A DNA stretch of 64,000 bases from Ifrita kowaldi (Eukaryota; Chordata; Aves; Passeriformes; Cinclosomatidae), in assembly GCA_013398055.1 (NCBI GenBank), contig VZRS01002382.1:648018-712017 (forward strand), in the 5' to 3' direction. The translations under genes were made by a program, and so were the position numbers. Below the pieces are notes generated by a model. That model was not told the origin of the DNA. It ran no database searches and saw nothing but the letters and a program-made list of their open reading frames with translations. Within the stretch, counting starts at the first letter, position 1. The number at the start of each line of letters is the position of its first letter. This document shows positions 1 through 12,966 of the stretch, piece after piece.

Positions 1-120
1 ACTGGTTTTGGGGTTTTATTTCAGTCACTTTAAATGGTGGGGTGACACTCTGTGCCCACTATGCTAGAGGTAACCTGGATTTAGAATGGGCTACAGAGGT
101 TTTATGCTGATAATACCTGG

Positions 121-170
121 TGATATGACATGATATGATATGATATGATATGATATGATATGATATGATA
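121..170. repeat. (TGATA)n pentanucleotide microsatellite
   Basis: Ten units of TGATA occur in a row with one interruption (TGACA, second unit). The array is nearly pure, so it is likely to be length-polymorphic. Confidence 0.97.
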
Positions 171-351
171 CGAGCTGGCAGTGCATGTTGCACAGCCCAG
201 AAAGCCAGTTGCATCCCAGGCTGCATCCAAAGCAGGTGGGCAGCAGGTCGAGAAAGGGGATTCTGCTCCTCTGCTCTGCTGTGGTGACACTCTCCCACCT
301 GTAGTGCTGCTTCCAGCCCAGGAATCCCAGCACAAGAAGGACATTGTTCTG

Positions 352-782
352 TTGGAGCTGGCCAAGAGGAAGGCCAAGAAAATGGTCAAAGGAATGGAAC
401 ACTTCTCCTGTGAGAACAGTCTGAGAAAACTGAGGTTGTTCAGCCTGGAAAAGAGAAGAGCTTATTGCAGCCTTTCATTACTTGAAGGGCTTATAAGAAA
501 TATGGCAATGGATCTTTTAGCAGGGGCTGTAGAAATAAAACAAGGGAAATGGTTCTAAACTGAAAGAGAGTTGATTCAGACTAGACATAAGGAATAAATT
601 ATTTTGCAATTACAGTGTTGAGTGTTGACCAGAGAAGTTGTGGATGCCCCATCCCTGCAAATGTTCCAGGTCAGGTTGGATGGGGCTCTGAACCACCTGA
701 TCTAGTGGAAGATGTCCCTGCCCATGGCAAGGAGGTTGGACTAGATGACCTTTTAAAAGGTTTCTTCCAACCCAAATCAATT
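352..782 (+). mobile_element. CR1 LINE, 5'-truncated 3' part
   Basis: The copy begins with the segment GAGCTGGCCAAGAGGAAGGC and passes through the typical AGCCTGGAAAAGAGAAGAGC block. It ends with GGTTGGACTAGATGACC and CTTCCAACCCAAATCA. It is moderately diverged and has lost the terminal ATTCTATG tail. CR1 copies are inserted by target-primed reverse transcription and are usually 5'-truncated, as here. An open frame across 181-558 is a by-product of this repeat. Confidence 0.88.
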
Positions 783-3001
783 GCAAGTGCAACCCCCCCA
801 CTTTTTACTAGAATTACTGTATTTTAATTCTGTGATCAATGGTAAAAGTCTCAGCAGGGTTGGAAAAACTGCTTTGCTGTACATCTACTCAAGACACACT
901 GTCACCATATGCATGAAAACCTCAGTAAACCATGAAACTTTGTATGTGGAGGAACATCAATTCACATTTTTCTCATGAAGCCCTTGGGGCTGTCAGGCCT
1001 CCAAAGCACCTGACTCTGAGAGGATGGGAAATTAAATGTTGACCTGGAGTTTGGGGTTTTTTTTGGAGAAGTTTGAAGGAAACTTTTTTTGCCGTGAGAA
1101 ATCTGGAAAAGGTCTTTTTTCTTAAACAATTTCCAGTGGAAGTGCTCCTGCCCTCCCTTCATTGGGACGTCCATTCTGAGCCTCACCCCAAAGAAAGACC
1201 CTTTTGTTGAGCAGAACAATGTGGCCGCACAGGGAAGCAGGATCAGCTCCCACGTGCAGGGTAGGGTTTCTCTCACCTAACCTGAGCTGTCTAAAGCCAA
1301 GGTGTCTGGTCTAAAACCATCACTCAGCCTTCCACTAACGACCCCAGGGACATGGAGGCACCTTCTCGGGGGCGCTTGCTCCGTCTTCGGGCAAAACAAA
1401 TCACTCTCTGGAGGTACTTGGCTCTCCCGTAGCTGGTGGGGAGCCTGAAGACAGGGGTCTGTGCAGACTACTGGCGTGGGGATGGCTAACCAGGTGAGAT
1501 GAATCCCACCCTGAGGAAATCAAAGTAGGTAATGAGTTGCTGGAGTATGTGTTTGCGGAGAGCTTGCCCACACAGAGCGTGACCGCACCGGGGTCTCTTT
1601 GGGTTGCTCTGAAAGATGAGGACTGAAAAACTGAGTACTACAAGCAAGTCTTTTATTACTATTATTATTTTTGTTGTTGTTGTTATTGTTATTGTTATTG
1701 TTATTGTTATTGCTGTACCACGCAGCTTTGCTGTTCATCATCTTCTGAGTCAGATTGTTGCATCTCATTTTACACCTAAATCTTTAGATATTGGGGAATA
1801 TTAAAAGACGTGAGAAATCAACTTTTTCTCTCAGTTTTTAACTCCTGCTCTAACTTGGTTCTTTTGGCATCATTATGATGAAAACTAAGCCATAACCGTT
1901 TTTTCTTCCTAATTTCTACAGACAAGAAGGATTCTGTATCTAATACCAAATAAAATAGTTAAGTTTTGCTAATGGCACCAATAGGCAAAATCCTCATTGT
2001 AAGTACAAAATTACTCAATCAAGGCTTTTATTATTTAATTTTCCTCTAAAATCACATAATCCCGTTACTTCTTGTTGAAACAGGATTAAACACTTCAGCA
2101 GAGATGTGTTTCTTCATTGTCTTTTATTTTTTCCTCCCCAAGCGCGTGTTAATCTGATCTAATCACACGGGCTGGCCTCGGACGGACGTCTGTGTTCTCA
2201 CCACATCGGAAGCTCTGTCTTTAACAAGCAGCTTGTTGAGCATTTGTTAGTTCTTCTAAAAGGTGATTATTGCCAAATGCACATTCTCAGTGGCTCATTA
2301 AAAGCATTCACATGACAAAGCCATGCAGCATTTTGTGTGGACGAAACCGAGGCTGTCACCATTTAGAACAAAATGCTAAATATTTACTGGCAAGGCAAGC
2401 TAAAAGTATAAATATTTATACCAATATACAATAAAAAAGTACCATAAAACTGATATGTTATAAGGAATTTATGTGTTGAAATGGCCAAGGCCATTGCAAA
2501 AGATGTGCTATTTCACTATTATATTACATGCAGAGATCACAGTGTTTAGGTGTTTAATTTACTGCTATCTGGCCTTTGCTGTTCAACTCATTAATCTGTC
2601 AGGTAAAGGAGTCCTAATTATATTTCTTGTAACCTGGCAAACTACAGAGACTCATGCTCATATGGGGAATAGATCTTGTAGATTTACTGCTCTGTTGCTA
2701 ATGGTCCCACAGGGAAAAAAATATACACAAGTGCAGAAAATGTTTACTAGGGGAATCTGTCTTCCTAATTATTGCTCTGGATGTAGCCTATTGTGCTAAG
2801 AGAATAAGCACCAGTTTATAGAAAACTACTCACAGGACCTTTTTGAGGCAGTAATTAATTTGGTTTCTGCATGAGGCTACATGCATCCTGAAATTCAATG
2901 TGCAGTCAAGGTGGCAAGGATCTTATCTCACCTTGCTGCTGTCCCCCACTTGGCTGCTGCCCTCACCTGTGATCTGCCAGGTCCCTGCCAGTACTTCCAG
3001 T
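783..3001. other. Unique non-coding stretch
   Basis: I see no gene. It holds a TTG/TTA microsatellite (listed separately). From about 2130 to 2440 there is an AT-rich stretch free of recognisable repeats, containing several TAAT and TAAATATTTA motifs. It could be regulatory, but conservation cannot be judged from one sequence. Confidence 0.5.
1652..1712. repeat. Compound (ATT)n/(GTT)n/(GTTATT)n microsatellite
   Basis: The array starts as TTATTACTATTATTA, changes to TTGTTGTTGTTG, then to a hexamer GTTATT repeated several times. The change of unit along the array suggests growth by slippage from a single seed. Confidence 0.93.
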
Positions 3002-3103
3002 ATGACCTGGTCTAGTGGAAGGTGTCCCTTCCTGTGGCAGGGAGGTTGGACCTGGATGGACTTTAAGGTCCCTTTTAGCCCAAACCATTCTGTGACTCTG
3101 TGC
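3002..3103 (+). mobile_element. CR1 LINE, 3'-end fragment
   Basis: Only the last 100 bases remain: GACCTGGTCTAGTGGAAGGTG, then GGGAGGTTGGACCTGGATGG and CCAAACCATTCTGTGACTCTG. The 5' part was lost at insertion or has decayed. Confidence 0.88.
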
Positions 3104-4599
3104 TTATGGTTTTATAGATAACAGGCACAGCAGGGACATAGATACCCTGTTTGAGGAGATGGCATGAATGTAAGTTTCTATCTATTGTACTTTAGACTTC
3201 TTGCATTTCTTATTTTCTTCCTGGTTTTGCATTGCATTTGTGGGTTTTATTCTATATTTTAGGCTCTGGGGAAATGCCCTGTGGTCTGGAACAGCCAGGG
3301 GTGGTGGGAACAGCAGCTGGGCGAATGCAGGTGCTTGTGAGCTGGTGAGATCAGCAAAATCTCAGGTGATCCTTGAAGCAGACCATGCCACTTACCACAA
3401 AGGAAGAGAAAAAAAGCCCCGTCATTGTGACTCCTGGGAAATTCCTCCCAGGCCACAGCTCTGATGCAGAGTTTCACTCTGAGGAGTCCAGTTGTGTTTT
3501 TACGGTCGCACAGCACATTGCACTGAGAGCACAATGGAAAACAGGTGCAGGGACTCTTCAGCAAGAATGACCCTTTTGGGAGTGGGAAAACCTCCTTCTC
3601 CTCCAATGTATGGATGTTACATATTCACACAGCCTGTGGTAGACAACTGGGGAAATCTTTGCCTCAAAGAACTTGCTGTCTAAATCTTTTACCACGACGT
3701 GAATAGGAAAGTGAAAATACGTAGTGTCTAATACACGAATTTTTTAAAAAAAGCTGTCAGCGTAAAGCTTGTGGACTAGACATCCAGCCAATATAAACTG
3801 AGATAGAGATACTGAGTTATTCCCCTTTACACCACTGAAGGGTCTGACTCTATTACTCTCTAAAAGAGTTTGATCAATGTTTTCCTCTGGCTCAGCTTTT
3901 GATTAATATCATGGACCAGCCCATAAAGCAGACTTTGGGAACTGCAAGATGTGATCTGTTTAATCAGTTTGTCAGTTTTATTTTGGAGACTTAATGGAAA
4001 AACAAAACCCTCTGCACAGCTATTGATTTAATAGGCTTTGCCTTATATTCCCATGAAGGCAAATGAATAAATATTTCTGATGCATATGGTGCTGGAAGAG
4101 CATTATCGCTATGTTCGGGAACAATTCATGTGGGAGGACTGTAATGTGCACTATCAGTGTATCGGTAAGTCCTCTTGAATGCTAGTCATGAAATAGATAC
4201 TAAAATAACATGAATATGAAAACAAGTGCAGGAACATATGCTTGCATTTACACAAACATAACTCTGGGAGCCTTTTGTGTTGTGTTTGTTTTAAGAGCTA
4301 TTTAAAGATATAGCTGCTCCCCCAAAACTAGATTTTCTGTCCTGGGTTGATATGAAACTGGAAATGTTAGGTTGAGGCTGTACCCAGGTAGGTACACCTG
4401 AGCTGGTGATCCCAGGCTGCCTAAATACTCTGTGGAATAAAGCAAACACTTTTGGGTGGAATTTTCTGCCTAGTGTAGAAAATTACTTGCTTTAGGATAA
4501 GGTAAATTGGGCATTGCCAGTTTCTTTCCACTATCTGAAAAAAGGGTCTAAGAAGGGTAAAGATTGCACTGCAGTGAGATGACATTTACACTATCAGCA
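3104..4599. other. Unique non-coding stretch
   Basis: No supported gene. A 28-codon open segment at 4080-4164 ends at a consensus splice donor (see findings). The rest has short, scattered open frames with no recognisable protein. Confidence 0.45.
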
Positions 4600-5064
4600 T
4601 GCCCAGAAAAGGGCAATGGAGCTGGTGGTGTGTCTGGAGCACCAAAAACTGCTGAGGGAGCTGGGGGGTCTCAGCCTAGAGAAAAGTAGGCTCAGGGATG
4701 ACTTTTTCAGTCTCTACAACTCCCTGACAGAAGGGTGCAGCCAGGCAGAGGTGAGGCTCTGCTTCCAGGTAACAAGCAATAGATAAGAGAAAATGGCATC
4801 ATATTGCACCAGGAGAGGTTTAAATTGGATATTAGGGAAAATGTGCTCATGGAAAGGGTGGTCAGGCACTGGCACAGACTGTCCAGGGAAATGGTTGAGT
4901 CACCATCCCTTGAGATATTAAAATGTTATTTAGATATTTCACCTGGGGACACGGTTTAGTGGTAGATTGACAGGGCTCGGTTAATGGTTGGACTTGATGA
5001 TCTTAGAGGGCTTTTCCAACTTTAATGACTCTCTCATTCAGTGATTCTATGATTCGCTTCTATG
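4600..5064 (+). mobile_element. CR1 LINE, about 465 bp of the 3' end
   Basis: Starts GCCCAGAAAAGGGCAATGGA, contains GGAGCTGGGGGGTCTCAGCC, and ends GGTTGGACTTGATGATC followed by GATTCTATGATTCGCTTCTA. The subfamily resembles the copy at 29541 (shared TTAATGGTTGGACTTGATG and TTTAGTGGT blocks), which differs from most other copies in this window. Confidence 0.92.
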
Positions 5065-8000
5065 AAATTTATAACACTACTGTTAAGGTTCATACCTTAG
5101 TAGCACCCAGGCACTGAGCTCCAGTTATATCAATTGGGATCTAAATGGGAATTAGGTGCCTACATAATTCTGGATCTGGTCCTGCTCAGCTTCTGAAACT
5201 TCAAAGGCAGTATATCTTAAGATTAGAAATTATAATGTGTATTTGTAAATAACCTTGTGTAACTCTTTCTGGAACATGCTGAAGCAAACACCCTACACAG
5301 CAGCCAGATCTTGCATCTTGTGCATTGTTAATGGATTTTCCTGAACAGTCACAGTGAATTCAATGTGAATTGTGCAAATGAGAATTTGTATGCACTCTAG
5401 TGCAAGCTAGCTGCAGCTGCTCAAGACAGTGTAGGATTTTGGTGTGTCTCAGTTTATAATTTTAACCCTGCCTTTTGCCAAAAGGAGTCAGGAATAAGGA
5501 AAAGAACAGGAAATTCTGTATTAGATTGTGTGTTTGCACCCTTCCCGACATTTCCTAACAGTGAGAAGAGGTCCAGGCAGCTTTCTGGTTAAAGAAATCA
5601 AATTTCCTCTTGTTGGGCTGTTGATTGAACAGGACACAATCTTTCTGTCTGAACAACCTATTCATTTTGAATGGTTAGGGTGTCCCTGGCTTCCCTGCTT
5701 CCTTGCTGGAGGACAGCAGTGATTTTCTTCTGGCTTTAGGAGATGCTATTTTACCTTCTCTCCTCTTCACACAATTGCATGGACCCTTTCACACACATCT
5801 GTATCCTACTCTGCATGACCCAAATTAAGAAGTGGACTCATCCATGATTCCCTGCACAAAGCATTCACATTCTGCAAACACTTCTGCATGGAAGAAAACC
5901 ATATTCCTGGCAGATGGGCAGCAGGAAATGCTTCCTTTTGCCAGTGGTTAAAACATTGTTGTTTGTCACACCTGTGTACTGGCCTGTTTAAACAGAGAAA
6001 AACACCAGAAAACACAGGAAGTGCTTACTCATTTTGCCCTGCCTGCCCAGCCCTGGTGTCTGTCCTAATGCAAACAAATACTTTTGCATCTTAATTCCAC
6101 AGCAGTTTCACTCCTGAAGAGCTGTTGTTGTGCCCATCACCGATACCAGCACCAACAAACCATAGCCACAACCTCGTATTATGCAAAAACAAGACAAAAT
6201 GTTTCTATTTGCTCTTGGCACTCGATGTTTCAGCATGCCAGCGTGGGCTGAGTGAGTGGCTTGCTCCCTTGGCATGTTTAATCATCAGGCAGATGGAAGC
6301 AGTTGTCAGGCAGGTGAAAGAGCCTCTGGAATTTGGGCAGTGCATCAGACTTAACACTTTTCTCTCACAGGCAGTTTCAATACCTAAAATTATGAAAGAA
6401 ACAATTTACTTTTTTTTTTTTTTAATTGTTGCTCAGCACTGCGAGCAAAGAAAATATTTAAAGACAAAAATTATAATTTTTTTATTAAGCCATTGTCCCC
6501 AATCCAAAAGCACTGAGCCATCAGAAACACCATTCTGGGATGCACAAAATCTCCATGCAGACTCCAGAGGATGAATCCCACTTCATTGGTATGTGGGATA
6601 AAGATTTTCAGTGAAGTGGGAGTAGTGTGGCACACCAGTCCCTGGGACCTGATGTTATCACAACGCATGATCTGCAAACAGACAGACGGCCTGACACTGG
6701 GAAAGAAACAAGGACTGGTTCAAGGAGTGCATGTGTGACTTCAAGGGTCTGACCTGCTGCAGGAAACTTTGTGATAAATGATCTATTTCTTTGAAATTGT
6801 TGTGCTAAAATTCATTATAATTACTCTAGTCTCTGTAGCTCTGTACTCAGCAATTCTGAAGTTTTAGTGAAGAAATTGTCTCTTGTTCTCTGTCTGAAAT
6901 CATGTTCTCTATAGCTCATATTTTTATTATCCCCTTTTCAACCTTAGGCTCTGCTACCTGTCCTGCTCTTTTGCTTTTCTGTTCAGATTTGCTTATTATA
7001 ACCATAATTACAATATCTGAGCAGTGAAGAATAAGTTGTTCAAACTGCTATTTTTAATTAAAAGCACACAATAATTGCAATATTTTTCCCTCCTATTTCC
7101 ACCTACAAATGTCCTATAACTTCTGTTTTCCATAACTGTCCAAAACTGAACTCCCAGTGCTTTGGTAAACTGCTGAGCCAATTCCTTTAAAATTTGTCAG
7201 TGTATTCAATTTAAGAGCTAAAGATGTGTGCACACTCAAGTACAATTTCACTTGGTATTCTCTTTAAGTGCTTTTTGCTACCTGTTGTCCAGACAAAGTG
7301 AAGTTCCATTACCTAATTCCATTACCTAATACACTTCTTTATTTCACTTGCATTTGTTAAATGATTTCTTGAGTAAAATGGGCTTGGGGACACAGAAATT
7401 GCTACAGGACCAGGTTTGGGTATTTCAAAGCAAAACAGATGGTTTCTTTTCCTTGTTTTTCTGCTGCATTCAATGGAACAGGATTTTTTAGGCCCATTTC
7501 TTAGTTCAACAGGATTACACTCAAGAAACAGAAAAGTTTCTTCTAATAGAAACTGATCTGCGGGAGTCAAGATGTCAACTAAGTGGTCAGGCCAGAGCAG
7601 CCATTCCAGTTTACATCATTGGATGTAACACTAAATGATTGGATGGGATTTTCTCACTTGCTTAACCTCCACTGCTCCCACTGGCTTTGTCAGGACTTCT
7701 GGGGGCTTGTTATCCTACACATGAGGTTGGGACATTTCTGTGGTTTGGTCAGTGAATCCAGAGTTCTTGCATCTGTATCAAACAATTTGAAAAACTGCTA
7801 CACCTCATGCTTCAGGGATTAAAATAGTCTTTGCTTTTTGAAGCCTCTTGAATCCCTACAAGGAGGACTGGGGCAGCTCACAGGGGTTGTGCCAGTTCTG
7901 TGTGCTTCAGGACAGCATCACCCCATCCCAGAGGTACATGATACTGTCCACTCTCGGAGGCAGGATTTTGAGCTTCTTGGACCTCAGGTCTTCAATTTGG

Positions 8001-8739
8001 TGTGGCAACGCTTATGTTCCTGTACATGCCACACATCTAGACAAGCACATGGGGAATATGTTGCTTTCCTAATGTGGAAGCCTGGATGGAAAGAACCTCT
8101 CCTGCCTTCCTTACAACCTTCTTCTCAGTGTAGATGCCCAGAAATGACAGAAGCCCCAGTTAATTTCCTGTTTGAGCGGAGGATTCTTTGATATTCAGCT
8201 TTACCAGCTCATCACAAATCCCAGCAGCAGAGAGGGGCTCTGAAATTCACCCTGTTTTAGTTCATGTCTGGATAGGGAATTATTTCTTCCCGGAAATAGT
8301 TATGTGGGAACAAAGAGTATCTCCCCTCTGCCAATGACTGCTATTCCTGTTGTGCACTGGCTGGTGGAGCAACTCTTGGGATAATATATGGTTCCTCCCT
8401 CAAGTATGTGGTCTCTGGCACTGCCAGACCAGTGCATCAGGCAAACCTCTGCTACAGGACATGGCAGGATGCAGAGAGGTCTCATTTCTCTCCATTGGTC
8501 CACTTGAATTCCCTGATAAGGAGTGGCCTTGAGCAACATCGTCAGCCCTTGTTCCACCTCCTTCCACCACTAACACTTGACATTTCTTCCCTTTTTCCTC
8601 ACCCAGAGCTAGCAGCGCAATTCAAACAGAACAGCTTTAGCTTGCAAAGTGTGCTTGCCCGTGATAAATGGAGCTCATGATGGATGGCTGTGGTCTTGAG
8701 GATGATGGAGGTGAACAGCAGGGTGCTTCATGGATTTGT
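5065..8739. other. Unique non-coding stretch
   Basis: Nothing recognisable as coding or as a well-preserved repeat. A poly-T run lies at 6410-6423. Overlapping open frames near 7838-8191 and 8300-8680 have no family-like motif and no splice context that I could defend. Confidence 0.5.
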
Positions 8740-8985
8740 ACTAGCAGCAACATTATTTAATGCTTTTATTAATGGTCTGGAAGGAGGTGTAACCAAGTAC
8801 ATTAACTAGATCTGCACATGACACTGTGCTGGAAAGAACTGTAAACCAAGTGAAGACAGAGAAATAACACAAATGGAACCAGGGGCTAGAAATATGAGCA
8901 GGAAACAGAATGAGATTCTGTCTGGGAAAAGGCAAACTAATAATTCTGAGAGGAATAATCCAAAACACAGATATTTAATAGGAGG
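8740..8985 (+). mobile_element. Old CR1-type LINE, ORF2 3' remnant
   Basis: The text around TTTTATTAATGGTCTGGAAG, TCTGCACATGACACTG, GAAGACAGAGAAAT and GAGAGGAATAATCCAAAAC follows the order of the end of CR1-group reverse transcriptase ORF2: the segment for I-N-D-L-E, the A-D-D-T block, and the nitrogen-rich motif before the 3' UTR. Frame-breaking changes are numerous and no reading frame survives. It is much older than the 3'-end copies elsewhere in the window. Confidence 0.6.
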
Positions 8986-8999
8986 GTTAGAGATCTGAA

Positions 9000-11900
9000 A
9001 AAAAACCCCATTGATATTCTAAAAGAGCGACCAGTGGTGGTTAAGAGTGACTAGGTAATGGCTGTACTTTATGAATTAGTGGAAAAAGGCAATTTTAGTT
9101 TGAAGAGTAAATCCAAAGGTATCTTGCCCTGGTACAAGGTCTTGTCTGTCCTTGTAGGTCTGACTTTCTATAGCACTTTGAGCCCTTACTACCTTACTAC
9201 TGAGTAAAGCCCAGAAGTAGAGAAATGTCTTTATAGCTGGCTCTTCACAGAAACACAGACCTGGAGGGCATCTTCCGAACCACCCAGTCCTGAGTCTTCA
9301 TATTCAGGGAGCAGTGTTGGTCCATGTCACGTTCCTGTCCTCTCTCCTTAACCCTTCTACATCCCTGCTGGGAAGGTAAACCAGAGCTTCTCTGATCTAA
9401 TTTTGACACCAAGAGCAGAGAAGGGTGAAGAAGAACAATTCTAACTAAATTATATGAATAGGTAGGGAGACAAAGACCTTTTCTGTATAAAAATTCCAAA
9501 CAAGATAATGAATATGCAGCAGTACCACTCCTATTCCTTTCACACAGTGCAATTAAGTTGTAGGTATCATTTCTGACACCTGTAATATTTGTGCCAGTTG
9601 GCACAAATGGAAATCAGTAGGCAGTGACATGTGGAAGTAGATATTTGCCAAAGGAGGACTTAGAAACACTGTAGGAATCCTTAGGTGGAACTAACCAAAC
9701 AAAAATATTACTAAATATCAAAGCTTCTCCTAAAGTGATTTGTGCTGAAGTGTCTTAAAAGTGTGTGGCCATTGCAGTCACCCATTCAGCAGGATGCTGA
9801 CGTGTGTGCAGACCTCTAGGGTGTGATTAATTATAAAGGGAGTTGCAGCAAGCTGGAAACCTGTCCTGCATGTACTCACTCGAGAGCAAACATCCCTCAC
9901 CAGTAAGAGCTTAGTCCCGTGGGGAAGGGATGCTGCAAAAGCACGTGCTGAGATTCCAAGTGCAGTGCAAGCACGGGGGTCATTGCCTGCTGTTCCCAAG
10001 AAATCCTTCATGCTGGGCAGCTCTGAAAATGGGAATGAAATTATTTAAAGTGGTAACTTGTTGTCAGCATAGATTATAAGATGGATAAGGGTGTGTGCAA
10101 GAAATGTGGCTCCAATGAGCTGCCTCTCCAGAGGAATTCTCTGTCAGTGCTGCAGAGCTGGTACAAGCCAGGAGTTTGTAAAGAAACATATTATCGTTTC
10201 TACTTTGGGCTCTAATTCGCAGGAGAACTGGTTGTACACTTGGCCAGTAGCATAATTCCTTGTGGAAAGGTTGTCTTCTCATGCTGGAGCCCATCTGGGT
10301 TGCTCTCAACCATCCGGCAACCTGAGGCTTAAGGAAAAAGAGCGATGGAATCCATGAATCCATCACATCCTCCATTTACACAAACACCCCTCAGACACTG
10401 AAGTATATCAGAGCCTTTTGGTTTATTTTGTTTTGATTTTCTTTTAAATGCCGATTATTAAGCAAGCTGGGAGAATAAGAGGATGGGTACATTTAACTCA
10501 CAAAAAGTTCTCACATCCCTCATCCATCTTGTCACCATCCTGAGGACTGAGGAAGAATCATGAAGATATCCTGTTTAGCAGAGAAACAGGAGGACCAAGC
10601 TGCAGCATATATGTCTATATATAATTATATGTATTCACTAAGTCCAGAGAAAAGTCCTTTACCCACTGTGAGCCGCTTACTCTCCTGTACTCTCCGGTAC
10701 CTCCACTACAGGCTGAGGAATAGCTCTGACATTGTAAGAGTGAAAAATAAACCCATCTAGCCCTGAATAGGTATCACCCACTTAGTCACTGAGTGAAAAT
10801 GCAGCTACCTCCAGGGTGGAAAGGAGAAACCACCCCGTGAACTTCCCTACAATATTAGTTCTCCAGGCTGGAGCTTTCCTTAGCTCTGCTCACAAACCCA
10901 TCATTAAAAATGTTAAGTTATAAGGAGCTGTGTTAGTGTCAGAGGGCAACTGCCTGTACAGGAAAACCTTTGTTAGAGTATTTTCCTTCAGTCAAATCTC
11001 TCTATTCCTCAAAGTTCTCTGATACAGATATTCAACCATTTCAGTGCTGTTTGTAGTAACCTGATAATTACAGGGGAAAAAATATGGCCACTGTATGAAA
11101 CACCTGGGTATATCATATGTTACTAATTTGTATTAACCATTTCAGTCTGTTGTAAACAAGAAGGCCAGTGAGAAACAAGCAATGTAAATGGCCCAATATT
11201 GGAGCTCAGTTGTTAAAATAATCCCCTATCTGCTTATCCCTGGATGATCTTTCAAAAAGGAAAAATATTCTAAATGAGAATGTGAAATTTAAGAGGAAAG
11301 TGAGCAGGACTTTGTATTATTCTCCTGGCACGAATAGGGAGGGTGAAGTGATTGGCAGGACTGTGTTTATAGCTCCAACATGGGAACCACTAATCCCTGT
11401 TAAATCTCCTGAAAAACGGCCGATCCTCAAGACATCACACAGGTCAGTGGAACCTGGGAAGCTGCAGGATGCGAAAGTCTTGAACCATGTCCTGTTAACT
11501 AATAAAATACCGATTTGGGCATCTGGCCCCCACAGAACCCCATTTTTCCTATTAAAAAAGGGGTATATCTGAGGTACAATCTGGCAGGGGGTCTGGTCCC
11601 AGTACAACCAGGAACACAGGTCACTTCCTGCGTGGGATCAGGAGTGTCCTGTCCATTCTGCAGCCCATGGGAACTGGAGCAGCCCATTCTGAAGTTCTCA
11701 GAGCACTGCAGGAGGACTGCTAAGTGCACATAATTATGCATGTGAGTATGTATTTTCAGGATCAAGGCTTATCCTTTTAGCTACTGGGCATTCCTCCTTA
11801 TTCTTATTCTTATTCTTATTCTTATTCTTATTCTTATTCTTATTCTTAGCAATTAATAATTAATTCTTAGCAATTTATTAAAGGAGCATTCTGGCCCCTG

Positions 11901-12378
11901 TTGTACCAGACATCTACAATTACCTGACCATGGAGCAGTCCCATATGGGGAAAGACTCTGGTGTGCACCAGCCACCTCCCTGTCCCAACTCAGGCCAGAA
12001 GGCAGCTGGAGCTGTTCTGGCAGGTCCCCGGTATGGCACACTGGGGACCGGTATGCCACAGAGCACTCACTTTTCAGCATAAGAGTAGCCTAGAAGTAAA
12101 AATAAAAAAGCCATCCCTGAGCTTTCAAACAGAAATGAGTGCCGAAGGTCAGGGCAAGGCACATGGATTTAATGCTTCCTAAAAACCATGAAAATTTCAC
12201 AAAGCCTGAGTTATTTTAACCATTTCTTTTAGGAGAGGTGAATTGTACCCTAAATGTTCATATTTCTTCCCACTGACTCTAACCTGTACTAGAGCCTGCT
12301 ACAGCTGCACTGCAGATCTTCACTGTTCATTGTGTTAAGCTCGCTGGCTGTAAGAAGCAGCACCTGAAACATCACGAA
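9000..12378. other. Unique non-coding stretch
   Basis: No gene seen. At 9250-9300 a stretch (ACCTGGAGGGCATCTTCC) may be the decayed 3' end of an old antisense CR1, too diverged to call. A hexanucleotide microsatellite near 11797 is listed separately. The open frame at 11282-11572 has no recognisable domain. Confidence 0.45.
11797..11849. repeat. (TTATTC)n hexanucleotide microsatellite
   Basis: About nine uninterrupted units of TTATTC, followed by an AATTAATAATTAATTC region where a 12-base segment (TTCTTAGCAATT) is repeated. Confidence 0.95.
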
Positions 12379-12597
12379 CAGAATCACATAATGACTAAAC
12401 CATCAAGGGCGGAAGAGACCTTAAAGATCATCCAGTCCTACTGTCAACCCAGCACCACCATAATCCCCCTCTAAGCCACATCCCCAAGTGCCACATCCCC
12501 AGACATCTCTTGAAAATTCCAGAGACAGTAACTCTACCATCTCCCTGCGCAACTTATTCCAATATCCAACGACTCTTCCAGAGAATCTTTTTCGTTG
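12379..12597 (-). mobile_element. CR1 LINE, antisense
   Basis: Read on the + strand it starts CAGAATCACATAATGAC, then GAGACCTTAAAGATCATCCA, then the CACATCCCCAAGTGCCACAT block and CTTATTCCAATATCCAACGA. This is the reverse of a CR1 3' end of the subfamily with the short-spaced CCACAT segment. Confidence 0.87.
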
Positions 12598-12904
12598 AGT
12601 TGCCTGGTGTCCTTCAGCAGTGGACCATGAAGGTGCTTTTTCTGACGCCTTCAGATTTTGTGTTGAGCTGTCCACTAGGATGCTGCCCCTCCCCTTCCCC
12701 CCCCCATGGATTACTGAGGGTTCATGGTGGAGACAAGGCTCTTCATTTCTGGGGTCTGAGGTGGAGGTTCTGCTTTTGGGTTTCTGGATGATTTAGGAGT
12801 TACAAGGTACCAGTGCAGACAAGGGAATCCTACGATGGGGTAAAATGTGAAATAATTAATGGCTGATGCATGGATGGAACCCAGCCTCTTGCTCCTGCTT
12901 CACA

Positions 12905-12966
12905 TCATAGAATCACAGAATGGCTGGGACTGGAAGGGACCTTAAAGATCATTTCGTTCCAAGTAC
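12905..12966 (-). mobile_element. CR1 LINE, antisense 3' stub
   Basis: About 60 bases: CATAGAATCACAGAATGG, then GGAAGGGACCTTAAAGATC. It is a very short 5'-truncated insertion; similarity stops after ATTTCGTTCC. Confidence 0.85.

Noticed and set aside
181..558. 125-codon open frame
   Set aside because: Its second half reads through a CR1 copy that starts near 352, and the start codon is not ATG. A by-product of the repeat.
9250..9310. Possible old antisense CR1 end
   Set aside because: Similarity is limited to about 40 bases and lacks the tail.
11282..11765. Possible solo LTR or retroviral remnant
   Set aside because: I looked for TG...CA ends, a polyadenylation signal and target-site duplications and could not find a consistent set.
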